From NCBI RefSeq assembly GCF_031454135.1, contig NZ_JAVDQF010000001.1, positions 3,162,001 to 3,226,000 of the forward strand: a DNA stretch of 64,000 nucleotides, read 5' to 3'. Below the pieces are notes generated by a model that saw only the letters and a program-made list of their open reading frames with translations, had not been told where the DNA came from and searched no databases. How positions within the stretch are numbered: position 1 is the first letter of the stretch; each line of letters opens with the position of its first letter. Both the position numbers and the translations under genes were made by a program. The DNA comes from Arthrobacter russicus. GTDB taxonomy: Bacteria; Actinomycetota; Actinomycetes; Actinomycetales; Micrococcaceae. Positions 1 to 10,200 of the stretch are shown here, in pieces.

Positions 1-1
1 G

Positions 2-346
2 GCGTTCCAGATCGCCACCAAATTCTCCGAGGCCCCGCTGGCCTATCTGCTTTCCGCCTTCGCGGCGCTGGTCTATATCGTGGCAACGGTTTCCTTGTCG
101 ATGCGCGGCCTGCGTTGGTATTGGGTCTCCGTAGCCGCAGTGCTGGTGGAGTTGCTGGGCGTGCTCGTGGTGGGCGGCCTGAGCATTCTGGACAGCGCGG
201 CATTCCCGCATGACACCGTCTGGAGCGGCTTCGGCCGCGGCTACGGCTTCGTGCCCCTGCTGCTGCCGCTGCTCGGCCTGGTCTGGCTCTACCGCAAGCG
301 TCCGGCCGCGCAAGCCGGCCGCCCGGATCCAGCCGCCGCGGAATGA
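2..346 (+). CDS. Integral membrane protein, 5' end missing
   Basis: The reading frame is open from the left edge, so only the last 114 residues are seen. They form three to four hydrophobic segments (about residues 10-30, 40-62 and 82-98 of the visible part) followed by a basic RKRP tail and a Pro/Ala-rich end. The TGA stop overlaps the ATG of the next gene (AATGAG), which suggests translational coupling. In Arthrobacter-type genomes a small membrane protein gene commonly lies near ribF; that placement is the only hint to identity. The function is unknown. Confidence 0.75.
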   Translation, partial: AFQIATKFSEAPLAYLLSAFAALVYIVATVSLSMRGLRWYWVSVAAVLVELLGVLVVGGLSILDSAAFPHDTVWSGFGRGYGFVPLLLPLLGLVWLYRKRPAAQAGRPDPAAAE

Positions 347-942
347 GCCAGCAGCCGGCCGTTCCGCTTCCGGAGGTACCGGTGCTCTCGGACCAGACGG
401 TACGCTTGCGCGGCATGGAGCTGCGCGACGCCCCGGAGCTGATCGCCAACTGCCGGGACCCGGAAGCGGTCCGCTGGACCACGGTGCCCCTGGACTATTC
501 GGCCGATGATGCGCAGCAGTTCATCACCGAGATCTGTCCGCAGGGATGGCGCGACGGCAGCACCCAGACTTTCGCGATCGCGGATGCCGGTTCGGACCGC
601 TTGCTGGGCACCATCGACCTGCACCAGTTCCGGGCGGCCACCGCGGAACTGGGCATCAACGTCGGGCCGGCGGCCCGGGGGAGCGGCGCGGCATTGCGCG
701 CCGTGCGGCTGATCCAGGACTATGCCTGCCACGGATTGTCATTGGAATACCTCTATTGGCAGGCCTACGTGCCGAACTGGCCGAGCCGGAAGCTCGCGTG
801 GAAAGCCGGATTCCGATTCGAAGCCGAACTGCCCGGATTCGCCGCGGCCCGCGGGGTCAGCACCGATGTTTGGCTGCTGTCTTGGGCCGCCGGCGCACCG
901 GGCGCCGAGCCGGAGCCATGGTCGGGGCCGGTGCTCACCTGA
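343..942 (+). CDS. GNAT-family N-acetyltransferase (RimJ/RimL-like)
   Basis: A 199-residue protein with the layout of ribosomal-protein-alanine-type GNAT enzymes: an N-terminal 'TVRLRGMELRDAPEL' strand-helix start, a core strand 'LGTIDLHQF', the 'ELGINVGPAARGSGAALRAVRL' region that corresponds to the acetyl-CoA pyrophosphate-binding loop (here R-G-S-G-A in place of the usual R/Q-x-x-G-x-G/A), and a 'NWPSRKLAWKAGFRFE' segment matching the N..S...E/KK.GF.E motif. It would transfer an acetyl group from acetyl-CoA to an amine; the substrate cannot be told. The ATG overlaps the upstream stop. The last bases coincide with a Zur-like palindrome. Confidence 0.85.
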   Translation: MSQQPAVPLPEVPVLSDQTVRLRGMELRDAPELIANCRDPEAVRWTTVPLDYSADDAQQFITEICPQGWRDGSTQTFAIADAGSDRLLGTIDLHQFRAATAELGINVGPAARGSGAALRAVRLIQDYACHGLSLEYLYWQAYVPNWPSRKLAWKAGFRFEAELPGFAAARGVSTDVWLLSWAAGAPGAEPEPWSGPVLT

Positions 943-954
943 GAATCATTCTTA
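940..954. promoter_or_regulatory. Zur/Fur-like palindrome
   Basis: The sequence TGAGAATCATTCTTA is close to the actinobacterial Zur box pattern TGAnAATnATTnTCA and is nearly self-complementary. It begins on the stop codon of the acetyltransferase gene and lies about 180 bases before the metalloprotease start, within an otherwise gene-free 192-base gap. The match is by eye; a chance match cannot be excluded. Confidence 0.35.
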
Positions 955-1134
955 TGCTTCTGGTGAGACCCAGCTGATATTTGGCTGTGAAGTTAATGCC
1001 GAATTTTCAGGAAGCTTTCAGTTTCGGACGGTTCATTGGGACTGTGCCCGGGGTTTCTGGGCGAAGGCTTGGAACTGGTTGAACCGTGTCAACGTCGATG
1101 CGGGTGCCCGGTTCCGTCATGAAAGGTACTGCAC

Positions 1135-2310
1135 GTGACAAACAGCGCTTTGCGTTTCCGTGTTTTCGCTGGAGCAGCGGCCCTGGCCATCGGGGTTACC
1201 GGTATCGGCGCCGCACTGGTTTCCGAGCCGGCATCAGCCGCGCCGGCGAGCCAGGCGGCATTGACCGATACCGACGGGGACGGCTTGCCCGACGTTTGGG
1301 AGACCAACGGCTACGATGCCGACGGCGACGGCCAGATCGATGTGGACCTGCCGGCGATGGGCGCCGATCCGAAGAAAAAAGACCTCTTCGTCGAAATGGA
1401 CTACATGCAAGGCCGGCTGCCGGGAACTGCGGCGTTCGATCGGATCAAAGCGTCCTTCGCTGCTGCTCCGGTCAGCAACCCGGACGGCAGCACCGGAATC
1501 AACATCCACTTGGACGCCGGTAGCGCAGGCGGGGGCAATTACAACCTGGGTGGTGGAAACCAGGTTCCCTACGACTCGGATCTGAATCCTTACGCGAGCC
1601 AGACGAACGCGATCAAAGACAACAACTTCGATTCCGCGCGGGCCAAGATTTTCCGCTACATGATCTGGGCCGACGACTACGACAGTAGCTGCAGCAGCGG
1701 CGTGGCCTTTGGCATCCCCGGTGACACGTTCATCGTGACCATGGGGCCGCGTTGCGGTTGGAAGACTACCGAAGACATGCAGGTCGGCACCTTCATCCAC
1801 GAGCTCGGCCACACGCTCGGGCTCAAGCACGGCGGCTCCGACCACACCAATTACAAGCCGAACTACTTGTCCGTAATGAACTACACCTTCCAATTCAGCG
1901 GAGTGCCGAAAGCCGATGGCAGCTTCAGCTTCAGCTATTCGAACGTCAACCCCGCGTCCTTGAATGAGTCCTCGTTGAACGAAGCCAATGGGCTGGGCAG
2001 CAGCGCCTCGGCCTGGAAGACCAGTTGGTTCTGCCCGGACAAGACCAAGCGCACCACTAGCGGTGCGGCGAGCCAGCCGATCGACTGGAATTGCAACGGC
2101 ACGGCCGGCGGAACGGTGAGTGCGGACATCAACAAAGACGGTTCGAAGGGTACGTTGAGCGCACAGAACAACTGGGCGAACATCAGCTTCCGCGGCGGGA
2201 ACATCGGCAGTGGAGCCGGGATGAAGGCCCGGTCCCTGCAGCTCGAAAACCAGGAGCCGGAGTTGACCAAGGCGGATTGGGACTTGTTGCAGCAAGGCAT
2301 CCAGCCGTAA
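1135..2310 (+). CDS. Secreted metzincin-type zinc metalloprotease
   Basis: A 391-residue exported protein with a GTG start. A signal peptide (basic FRVF start, hydrophobic AGAAALAIGVTGIGAALV, A-x-A cleavage near residue 35) is followed by an Asp-rich calcium-binding stretch at about residues 43-70 (DTDGDGLPD and DADGDGQID, thrombospondin-type-3-like). The catalytic zinc motif HELGHTLGLKH starts at His222 (HExxHxxGxxH), and a Met-turn (SVMNY) follows at about residue 248. Together these define the metzincin clan. Several cysteines suggest disulfides outside the cell. It stands alone, with a strong terminator after it and a Zur-like site upstream. The substrate is unknown. Confidence 0.85.
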   Translation: MTNSALRFRVFAGAAALAIGVTGIGAALVSEPASAAPASQAALTDTDGDGLPDVWETNGYDADGDGQIDVDLPAMGADPKKKDLFVEMDYMQGRLPGTAAFDRIKASFAAAPVSNPDGSTGINIHLDAGSAGGGNYNLGGGNQVPYDSDLNPYASQTNAIKDNNFDSARAKIFRYMIWADDYDSSCSSGVAFGIPGDTFIVTMGPRCGWKTTEDMQVGTFIHELGHTLGLKHGGSDHTNYKPNYLSVMNYTFQFSGVPKADGSFSFSYSNVNPASLNESSLNEANGLGSSASAWKTSWFCPDKTKRTTSGAASQPIDWNCNGTAGGTVSADINKDGSKGTLSAQNNWANISFRGGNIGSGAGMKARSLQLENQEPELTKADWDLLQQGIQP

Positions 2311-2342
2311 CCGAACCGCTGGGGCACTTTCCACGACGGAAG

Positions 2343-2390
2343 GCTCTGGGGCAGCCGGGCGAGCAACCCGCCGGCTGCCCCAGAGCTTTT
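2343..2390 (+). terminator. Rho-independent terminator after the metalloprotease
   Basis: A perfect 16-bp stem (2343-2358 with 2371-2386, starting GCTCTGGGGCAGCCGG), 12-base loop and TTTT tail. It separates the protease from the next transcription unit. Confidence 0.9.
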
Positions 2391-2485
2391 CCTGTTCCCG
2401 GCACCGGATTCTGCCCGGAGCCGTGAGAACATTGCTGTGAAGACACTAGCGAGGCAAGCACGCTCCGAACAGAAGGAGAAAAGCC

Positions 2486-3007
2486 ATGACGGAAAATGCA
2501 GTCCCGGAAGAAACCCCCGGGGACCTTTCGGCCGGGATCGAAGCGGATCCCGAGGAATTGGCCCAGGCCGAGAAGCTCGCCGATTGGAAAGTGTTCCGGA
2601 TCGTGGTGGCGGTGATCGGGCTGGTGCTGCTCGCCATCGGGCTTTACGAAGTGATCACCGGAGCCAAAGGCGTGCCCGGATTCACCGGGACTTCGGACGC
2701 CAGCTTGGAGTCCAGCTACCGGTTCTTGGCCGGGGTCTTCCTCGGTGCCGGAGCGGCTTTCATCGCCATTGCGATCAAGTTCCAGTGGGCGCAGGTGCTG
2801 TTCTTCGTGTGCGGCATGATTTTCCTCGGCGGACTCTCCCGAGTGCTCTCCTGGGCGCTCTCCGGCACCCCGACGCCGATCGCGATTTTCCAGATGATCG
2901 CCGAGTTGGTGTTCCCCCCGGTCGTGGTGGTCTGGTACCTGTGGATCAACCGGACCCAGAAACTGCGGGCCAGCTACCGTCAATCCCCGGTTGTGCCGCA
3001 GGGCTGA
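2486..3007 (+). CDS. DUF4345-like four-helix membrane protein
   Basis: A 173-residue protein with an acidic N-terminal tail (about 30 residues) followed by four predicted membrane segments (about residues 37-57, 80-100, 104-124 and 135-155). The 'ESSYRFLAGVFLGAGAAF' stretch is typical of the DUF4345 family as I remember it. The ATG is preceded by a good ribosome binding site (AAGGAG, eight bases upstream). It ends 42 bases before ribF, so the two may be co-transcribed. The function is unknown. Confidence 0.75.
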   Translation: MTENAVPEETPGDLSAGIEADPEELAQAEKLADWKVFRIVVAVIGLVLLAIGLYEVITGAKGVPGFTGTSDASLESSYRFLAGVFLGAGAAFIAIAIKFQWAQVLFFVCGMIFLGGLSRVLSWALSGTPTPIAIFQMIAELVFPPVVVVWYLWINRTQKLRASYRQSPVVPQG

Positions 3008-3049
3008 ACCGGACCGAACGGGCGACGAACGAAAGAACAGCGAAATCTA

Positions 3050-4018
3050 GTGCAGTACTTCAATGGCATCTCCGAGGTCCCTGCCGACTTCGGTCCTTCA
3101 GTGGTGACTCTGGGAAATTTCGACGGCGTGCACCGCGGACATCAAGAAGTCCTCCGCAAGCTGGTCGGCCTGGCGCGGAGCCAGGGCGCCAAAGCCGTAG
3201 CCATCACCTTCGATCCGCATCCGGCCCAGGTGCACCGGCCGGAAAGCGCCCCGGGGCAGATCATGAGTCTGGCCGACCGGGTGGACACCATGTCGCAGAC
3301 CGGCCTCGATGCAGTCTTGGTGCTGCACTACACCCTGGAATTCGCCCAGCAGAGTCCGGAAGAGTTCGTCCGGGCCACCTTCGTCGAGGCGCTGCACGCC
3401 GCCGCCGTGGTGATCGGGCACGACGTCCGCTTCGGCAAGGCGAACGCCGGGGATCTGGGCACGATGCAAGAACTCGGCGGGCGGTTCGGATTCCAAGTGC
3501 AGGTGATCGGCGAATTCGGTACGGATCGCCGGTGTTCTTCGACCTGGGTTCGGGAAGCGCTCGACCGCGGCGATGTGCGGACTGCGGCCGAAGTCCTGGG
3601 CCGGGCGCACCATATGCGCGGCACCGTGGTGCACGGCGCGGCCCGCGGTCGCGAGCTCGGCTTCCCGACTGCGAACTTGGCACCGGAAGCATCCGGCTAC
3701 ATTCCGGCCGACGGCATTTATGCCGGTTGGCTGGTAGACGCGGTCGGAAACCGCTGGCCCGCGGCGATTTCAGTGGGTTCGAACCCCACCTTCGAGGGTG
3801 TGAGCCGGCAAGTGGAGGCGCATGTGATCGACCGGCCGGAGGAAGCGGTTGAGGATTTCGACCTCTACGGCCAATCCGTCACGGTGGAATTCATCGAGCG
3901 CCTGCGCGGCATGGTCGCCTATACCGGGCCGGAAGCGCTGATCGAACAGATGTGCAAGGACGTGGTACAGGCGCGGACCGTGCTTTCCGCGGATGCTGCA
4001 GTTCGAGAGATTGCTTGA
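3050..4018 (+). CDS. ribF: Bifunctional riboflavin kinase / FAD synthetase
   Basis: A 322-residue enzyme that phosphorylates riboflavin to FMN and adenylylates FMN to FAD. The N-terminal FAD synthetase domain (nucleotidyltransferase fold) carries 'VVTLGNFDGVHRGHQ', 'FDPHPAQV' and 'SSTWVREAL', the last matching the usual SST-IR motif. The C-terminal kinase domain has 'HGAARGRELGFPTANL' (GxxxGxxxGxPTxN), 'YAGWL', 'ISVGSNPTF' and 'VEFIERLRGM'. Length is typical. The GTG start gives the expected 'MQYFNGISEVP' N-terminus. In related genomes ribF is followed by rpsO; here a large surface protein gene lies between them. Confidence 0.97.
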   Translation: MQYFNGISEVPADFGPSVVTLGNFDGVHRGHQEVLRKLVGLARSQGAKAVAITFDPHPAQVHRPESAPGQIMSLADRVDTMSQTGLDAVLVLHYTLEFAQQSPEEFVRATFVEALHAAAVVIGHDVRFGKANAGDLGTMQELGGRFGFQVQVIGEFGTDRRCSSTWVREALDRGDVRTAAEVLGRAHHMRGTVVHGAARGRELGFPTANLAPEASGYIPADGIYAGWLVDAVGNRWPAAISVGSNPTFEGVSRQVEAHVIDRPEEAVEDFDLYGQSVTVEFIERLRGMVAYTGPEALIEQMCKDVVQARTVLSADAAVREIA

Positions 4019-4250
4019 ACAAACCAACTGCAATGGCGGATACTGGATTTGCGAGAAGATCACGCCGCGCTTAAGCACAGGTGGACCCGAGGAGCGCCGT
4101 TTCGGCGTCTGCCAGGCGGCGGGTTCACGGTCGGAGGGGGCCGGCTGGACTTTTCCCGCGACGCAAGTCAATACCTGAAGTAACATTGATCAGCGTTAGC
4201 GGTATCGGATTTTCGCTAGGTTACCGCCTCTCGTTTGGAGAACCATCGTT

Positions 4251-7200
4251 ATGCATCGTCTTCACCACATCCGTCGTGCGGCTGCCGTCGTCGTCGCTTT
4301 CGCGCTCGCGTTCGCCTCGTTGATCGGGTTGAATGCCACGAGCGCGGATGCAGCGCCGGAACCGTTCGGAAAGGTGCTGAGCGGCATCTACCGCGGCGAC
4401 ATGGTGATGGCGACCAATAGCAACCTGCTCTCCGCCGGTCGTCCGTCGTATCAGAAACCCGCGCAAGTCGACGGCTCCAGCGACGATCTGTGCCCCTGGG
4501 CACCGAGCGGCGGGGGCGGGCAGCCGGCTCCGGTGTATGGGGCTGCGGTCAAAGCTGCTTGCAACAATTCGAGTTCAGCATTCCTGGACGTGCCGAAAGG
4601 TGCGAAAATCGTCGCGGCCCGGCTTTACGTGATGAACACGCTCCGCGAAGAGCGGCCCGCGACGGAAGTCCGCCTGGCCGGTCCGGGCGAAGGCTACAAC
4701 TACCGGATGATGAACCAGGCAACGCCGCTGGCACCGAAGATCCGGGAATCCTCGACCGGTAGCTACAAGCAGAACGCCGGTGGGAACTACGGCCAGGACA
4801 TCATGCGCCAGTCGGTGTGGGATGTCACGGCGCTGGTGCAGAACCTTGGCGGTGGGATGTACACCGTTGCGGATATCCCGAGCGAGTCCTATTCGAGCTG
4901 GACGCCTTGGGCTGCTTGGAGCATCACTGCGGTCTACGAATGGGACAACAATTCCACTCAGGACTTCTTTTCGCTGAGTGAACAGGAACAATATCGCTTC
5001 TCTCCTCGGTCCATCGCTTGGCAAGACGGCAACCAGTACAAGTTGGGCGGACAGCGTACGTCGGTGACTGCTGGCCCCTTGGTGACGCCGGACGCCGGTC
5101 AGCCGCGTTTCGGGAAGACTTTCCACCAGGTGGCGCATGCCAACGTCGGATATGGCGATCGGGCCGAGCTGAACGGTGTGGAGCATGGAAACAATAACCT
5201 TCAGGGAAACTCGGCTCCGCCGGTGGGAACGGTTCTAGGCCGAGACCCGGCCTGCAATTCCACGACGGATGTCCAGAACGAGACGATTTGTTATTTGGGC
5301 AGCAAGGTCAATTCGACTCCGGACCAAGGAAGCAATTACCAGAAGGTGCCAGGTGACGGATACCGCCCGTCGTACGGTTCGGTTTCCACCAACAGCTCGG
5401 CGTATGACGCAGACATCATCCGGATTCCGGACGCCGCGATTCCTGAGGGCACGACGCAAGCGACCTACGACGTCATCTCGGTTGCCGACGAGTGGCTCAA
5501 TGTCGGAATGGTGGGCGTCTCCATCAATTTGCCGGCACCCAGGCCTGATGTGCAGAAGACGGTCAAGAAAATTGGCACCGGTCCGGTCAAGCCCGGAGAC
5601 GTGGTTGAGTACACGCTCACGGCGAAAAACATCGGTAAAGATGTGGCCGTGGATAACACGCTTGAAGATCAGATCCCGGCAGGGGTCACCTATGTGCCCA
5701 ATTCAGCGCAGGTAACGAAGGGGTTCGACCAAGGGGCCAAGAGTGATGCAGCTGATTCGGATTCAGTGACCCTAGAGGGCCGTACCCTCGTCTGGCGACC
5801 AGGAAGTTCTGCTGATAAGTACACAGATCCCAACATCTCGGCGCCAGCAGATTGGAAGAAGGCCCCGGATGGAAAACCGGATTATTCGCTCAACTTGGAC
5901 AACAACGACGGAGAGCAAACACTGACCTTCCGGGCAACGGTCGATGCGGATCAGAGCGGCAAGCTGATTCCCAACCAGGCGGCCTTCACGGTCAAGGGAA
6001 GCAAGTCCAATATTCCCTTGACCGCGAATGCCCGTACGGTTCTGGCCGTCGAGCCTGATGACGGCGCCTATACCGTGTCCAAGAGTTCGGACAAGGCGCA
6101 GGCTCTGCCCGGCGATGTGATCACCTACACGGTGAAAGTGACCCAGACCGGTGACGCACCGGTGGATGCTTCCTTTGCAGACGACTTGTCGAAAGTCAGC
6201 GGAGCAAGTTATGTGCCGGGTTCCGCGACTGCCGACAGCGGGACGGTCTCCGGCGTTGTCAACTGGTCGGGGAACCTGGCAATGGGCCAGACGGCTACGG
6301 TTACCTATCAGATGAAGGTGGATTCCGGGTTCCGAGGAAAGCTGATCAATACCGCAGTTCCCGGAGAGCGGGGCGGCTGCGATGCAGGGAACTGCGAAAC
6401 CACAACAGAGGTGCTCACCCCTGGCGGGTACGAGATGGCCAAGTTCGCCGACCGGAGCGAAGCCAATCCAGGAGACGTGGTCACCTATTCGATTCTGGTC
6501 AATCAGACCGGCGACACTCCTGTGGATGCATCTTTCGTGGATGATTTGTCCAAGGTAGTCGGTGCTAGCTATGTTGCCGGTTCTGCAGAAGCTTCCGAAG
6601 GCACGATTTCCCCGGACAACTTAGTGACTTGGTCCGGCAAACTTGTCAAAGGAGACAGCGTAGTTGTCTCCTACCAGATGCAAGTTAATGCTGATTTCCG
6701 CGGGAAGATCGAAAACGTCGCGGTCCCCGGAGACCCTAACTCCTGCGTTCCCGGCGAATGCGATACCACGACGACCGTCCCAGTGCAGCCACGGTTCACG
6801 CTGGAAAAGACCGCAGACAAGACCACTTCGGTTCCCGGTGATGTCATCACCTACACCGTGAACGTCGCACAAGTGGGCGAGGGCGGCGTCGATGCTTCAT
6901 TCTCCGATGAACTTGACCAGGTTGCCGGTGCCACGTATGTCCCTGGGTCGCTGACCAATGTCTCGGGCATTGGTACGACCTCGGGGGAGGTGTCCTGGTC
7001 CGGCAGACTGGAAACTGGCCAATCCGCGACCATCACCTATCAGATGAAGGTCAATGCGGATATCGCTACGCCTGGACGAGTCTTCAACTCTGCGGTTCCG
7101 GGCGAGAACGGAGACTGCCGAACTGAACAATCTTGTTCCGTGACGACTGAGGTTTTGACGCCGGGTTCGTTTACGGTGACGAAGTCGGCTTCGCCGGGTT

Positions 7201-10200
7201 CGGTAGCTCCGGGGGATGAGGTCACGTATACGGTGAAGGTCGTCCAGAAGGGTGATACTCCAGTTTCTGCCTCGTTCGTCGATGATCTGTCCAAGGTGGC
7301 CGGTGCGACGTATGTGCCGGGTTCCGCTCAGGTGGACGGTGCAGGAATCATCAGCGGAGAGATCGATTGGTCGGGGACCCTGCGCAAGGGGGATGTTGCC
7401 ACGATCACGTACAAGATGAAGGTCAATGCGGATATCGCGACCCCGGCCGAGGTGAAGAACACCGTGGTGCCGGGGGATAAGGGTACGTGTGATCCTGCGG
7501 ATTCGTGCACAACGACGACTGAGGTTTTGACTCCGGGTTCGTTCACGGTGACGAAGTCGGCTTCGCCGGGTTCGGTGGCTCCGGGGGATGAGGTCACGTA
7601 TACGGTGAAGGTCGTCCAGAAGGGCGATACCGAGGTGTCGGCGTCGTTCGCCGACGATCTGTCGAAGGTGGCCGGGGCGACGTTTGTTGCTGGTTCGGCG
7701 GCCGCGGACAAGGGTTCGGTTGCTGTCGATAATCCGGTGAATTGGTCGGGCACGTTGGCCAAGGGTGATACCGCGACGGTGACGTACAAGATGAAGGTGA
7801 ATGCGGATCTTGCGACGCCTGGTTCGGTGAAGAACACTGTGGTGCCGGGGGATAAGGGTACGTGTGATCCTGCGGATTCGTGCACGACGACGACTGAGGT
7901 TTTGACTCCGGGTTCGTTCACGGTGACGAAGTCGGCTTCGCCGGGTTCGGTGGCTCCGGGGGATGAGGTCACGTATACGGTGAAGGTCGTCCAGAAGGGC
8001 GATACTCCTGTTTTGGCTTCCTTCGTTGATGATTTGTCGAAGGTGGCAGGTGCGACGTTTGTTGCTGGTTCGGCGAGTGCGGACAAGGGTTCGGTTGCTG
8101 TCGATAATCCGGTGAATTGGTCGGGCACGTTGGCCAAGGGTGATACCGCGACGGTGACGTACAAGATGAAGGTCAATGCGGATCTTGCGACGCCTGGTTC
8201 GGTGAAGAACACTGTGGTGCCGGGGGATAAGGGTACGTGTGATCCTGCGGATTCGTGCACAACGACGACTGAGGTTTTGACTCCGGGTTCGTTCACGGTG
8301 ACGAAGTCGGCTTCGCCGGGTTCGGTGGCTCCGGGGGATGAGGTCACGTATACGGTGAAGGTCGTCCAGAAGGGCGATACCGAGGTGTCGGCGTCGTTCG
8401 CCGACGATCTGTCGAAGGTGGCCGGGGCGACGTTTGTTGCTGGTTCGGCGAGTGCGGACAAGGGTTCGGTTGCTGTCGATAATCCGGTGAATTGGTCGGG
8501 CACGTTGGCCAAGGGTGATACCGCGACGGTGACGTACAAGATGAAGGTGAATGCGGATCTTGCGACGCCTGGTTCGGTGAAGAACACTGTGGTGCCGGGG
8601 GATAAGGGTACGTGTGATCCTGCGGATTCGTGCACGACGACGACTGAGGTTTTGACGCCCGGCGGCTTCACCGTGGTGAAGACCGCGACTCCGGGTTCAG
8701 TGGCTCCTGGTGATGAAATCACCTACCAGGTCGTGGTCAAGCAGACCGGTGACAAGCCGGCCGCCGCTTCCTTCGCGGATGACCTCTCCAAGGTGACCGG
8801 CGCGACGTATGTTGCCGGTTCTGCCACTGCCGACAAGGGAGCCATCGAGGGAACGGTGAACTGGTCGGGCACGCTGGCCAAGGGTGATACCGTGACGGTG
8901 ACGTACAAGATGAAGGTCAATGCGGATATCGCGACCCCGGCCGAGGTGAAGAACACTGTAGTGCCGGGTCCGGACGGCGGATGCGAACCGGGCACGTGCA
9001 CGACCACGACCGAAGTGCTGACTCCGGGCGGTTTCACCGTGCTGAAGTCGGTGGACAAACAGAACGCGGCCCCGGGCGATCTGCTCACCTACACGGTCAA
9101 GGTCACTCATCAAGGCGATACCGAGGTGACGGCGTCGTTCGCCGATGACCTCTCCAAGGTGGCCGGCGCGACGTTTGTCGCCGGTTCGGCCGCTGCCGAT
9201 CTCGGAACCGTCACCGGAACCGTGAATTGGTCGGGCACTCTGACCAAGGGTCAGAGTGCCACCGTGACGTATCAGATGAAGGTCAATGCCGATATCATGA
9301 CTCCGGCCGAGGTGAAGAACACCGTGGTCCCGGGGGACAAGGGCACCTGTGAACCCGGCGGCTGCGAAACGGTCACTCCGGTCCCCACCCCTGGGAGCTA
9401 TCTGATCATCAAATCTGCCGATAAGCAGGACGTGGCTCCGGGCGATGTGGTCACCTATACGGTGACGGTTTCGCATCGCGGCGACACTCCGGTCGAGGCG
9501 TCGTTCGCGGATGACCTGTCCAAGGTGGCCGGCGCGACGTTTGTCGCCGGTTCGGCCACTGCCGACAAGGGTTCCTTGAGCGGCACGCTGGACTGGACCG
9601 GAACGCTCGAAAACGGGCAGACCGCAACGGTCAAGTACCAGGTGAAAATCAACTCCGACATCGTGACGCCGGCTTCGGTACGGAATGTCGTGGTTCCGGG
9701 CGAGAACGGAACTTGTACCGATGACAGCTGCGAGACGACCACCGAGGTCCAGACTCCCGGAACGTTCACGACGGTGAAGACGGTCGACAAGAGCGTCGTC
9801 GCTCCCGGCGACGTCCTGACCTACACGGTAAAGGTCACGCACCGGGGTGATACCGAGGTCGAGGCCTCGTTCGCGGACGACTTGTCCAAGGTCGTCGGTG
9901 CCGAGTATGTTCCCGGATCAGCAAAGGCCGACGCGGGAACGGTGATCGGCACGCTGAATTGGTCAGGCACTCTGCGCAATGGCCAAATCGCGACGGTGAC
10001 TTATCAGATGAAGGTCAAGTCGGACCTGACAACGCCGAGCAGTCTCAAGAACACCGTGGTTCCCGGGGACAAGGGCACGTGTGATCCGGGTGGCTGCGAA
10101 ACCACGACGGAGGTGCTCCGGCCGGGCGGGTTCGAGCTCAAAAAGACGGTCAGCCCGGGTACGGCCAAACCCGGTGATCTGTTGACCTTCACGGTCAAGG

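Noticed and set aside
7149-8645. Repeats considered as a CRISPR-like or mobile array
   Set aside because: Units are 375 bases, coding, in frame and without spacers; they encode protein domains.
7328-8722. Long minus-strand open frame (464 codons) opposite the surface protein repeats
   Set aside because: It is the mirror of repeated coding DNA, has no ribosome binding site, and its repeats follow those of the plus-strand gene.
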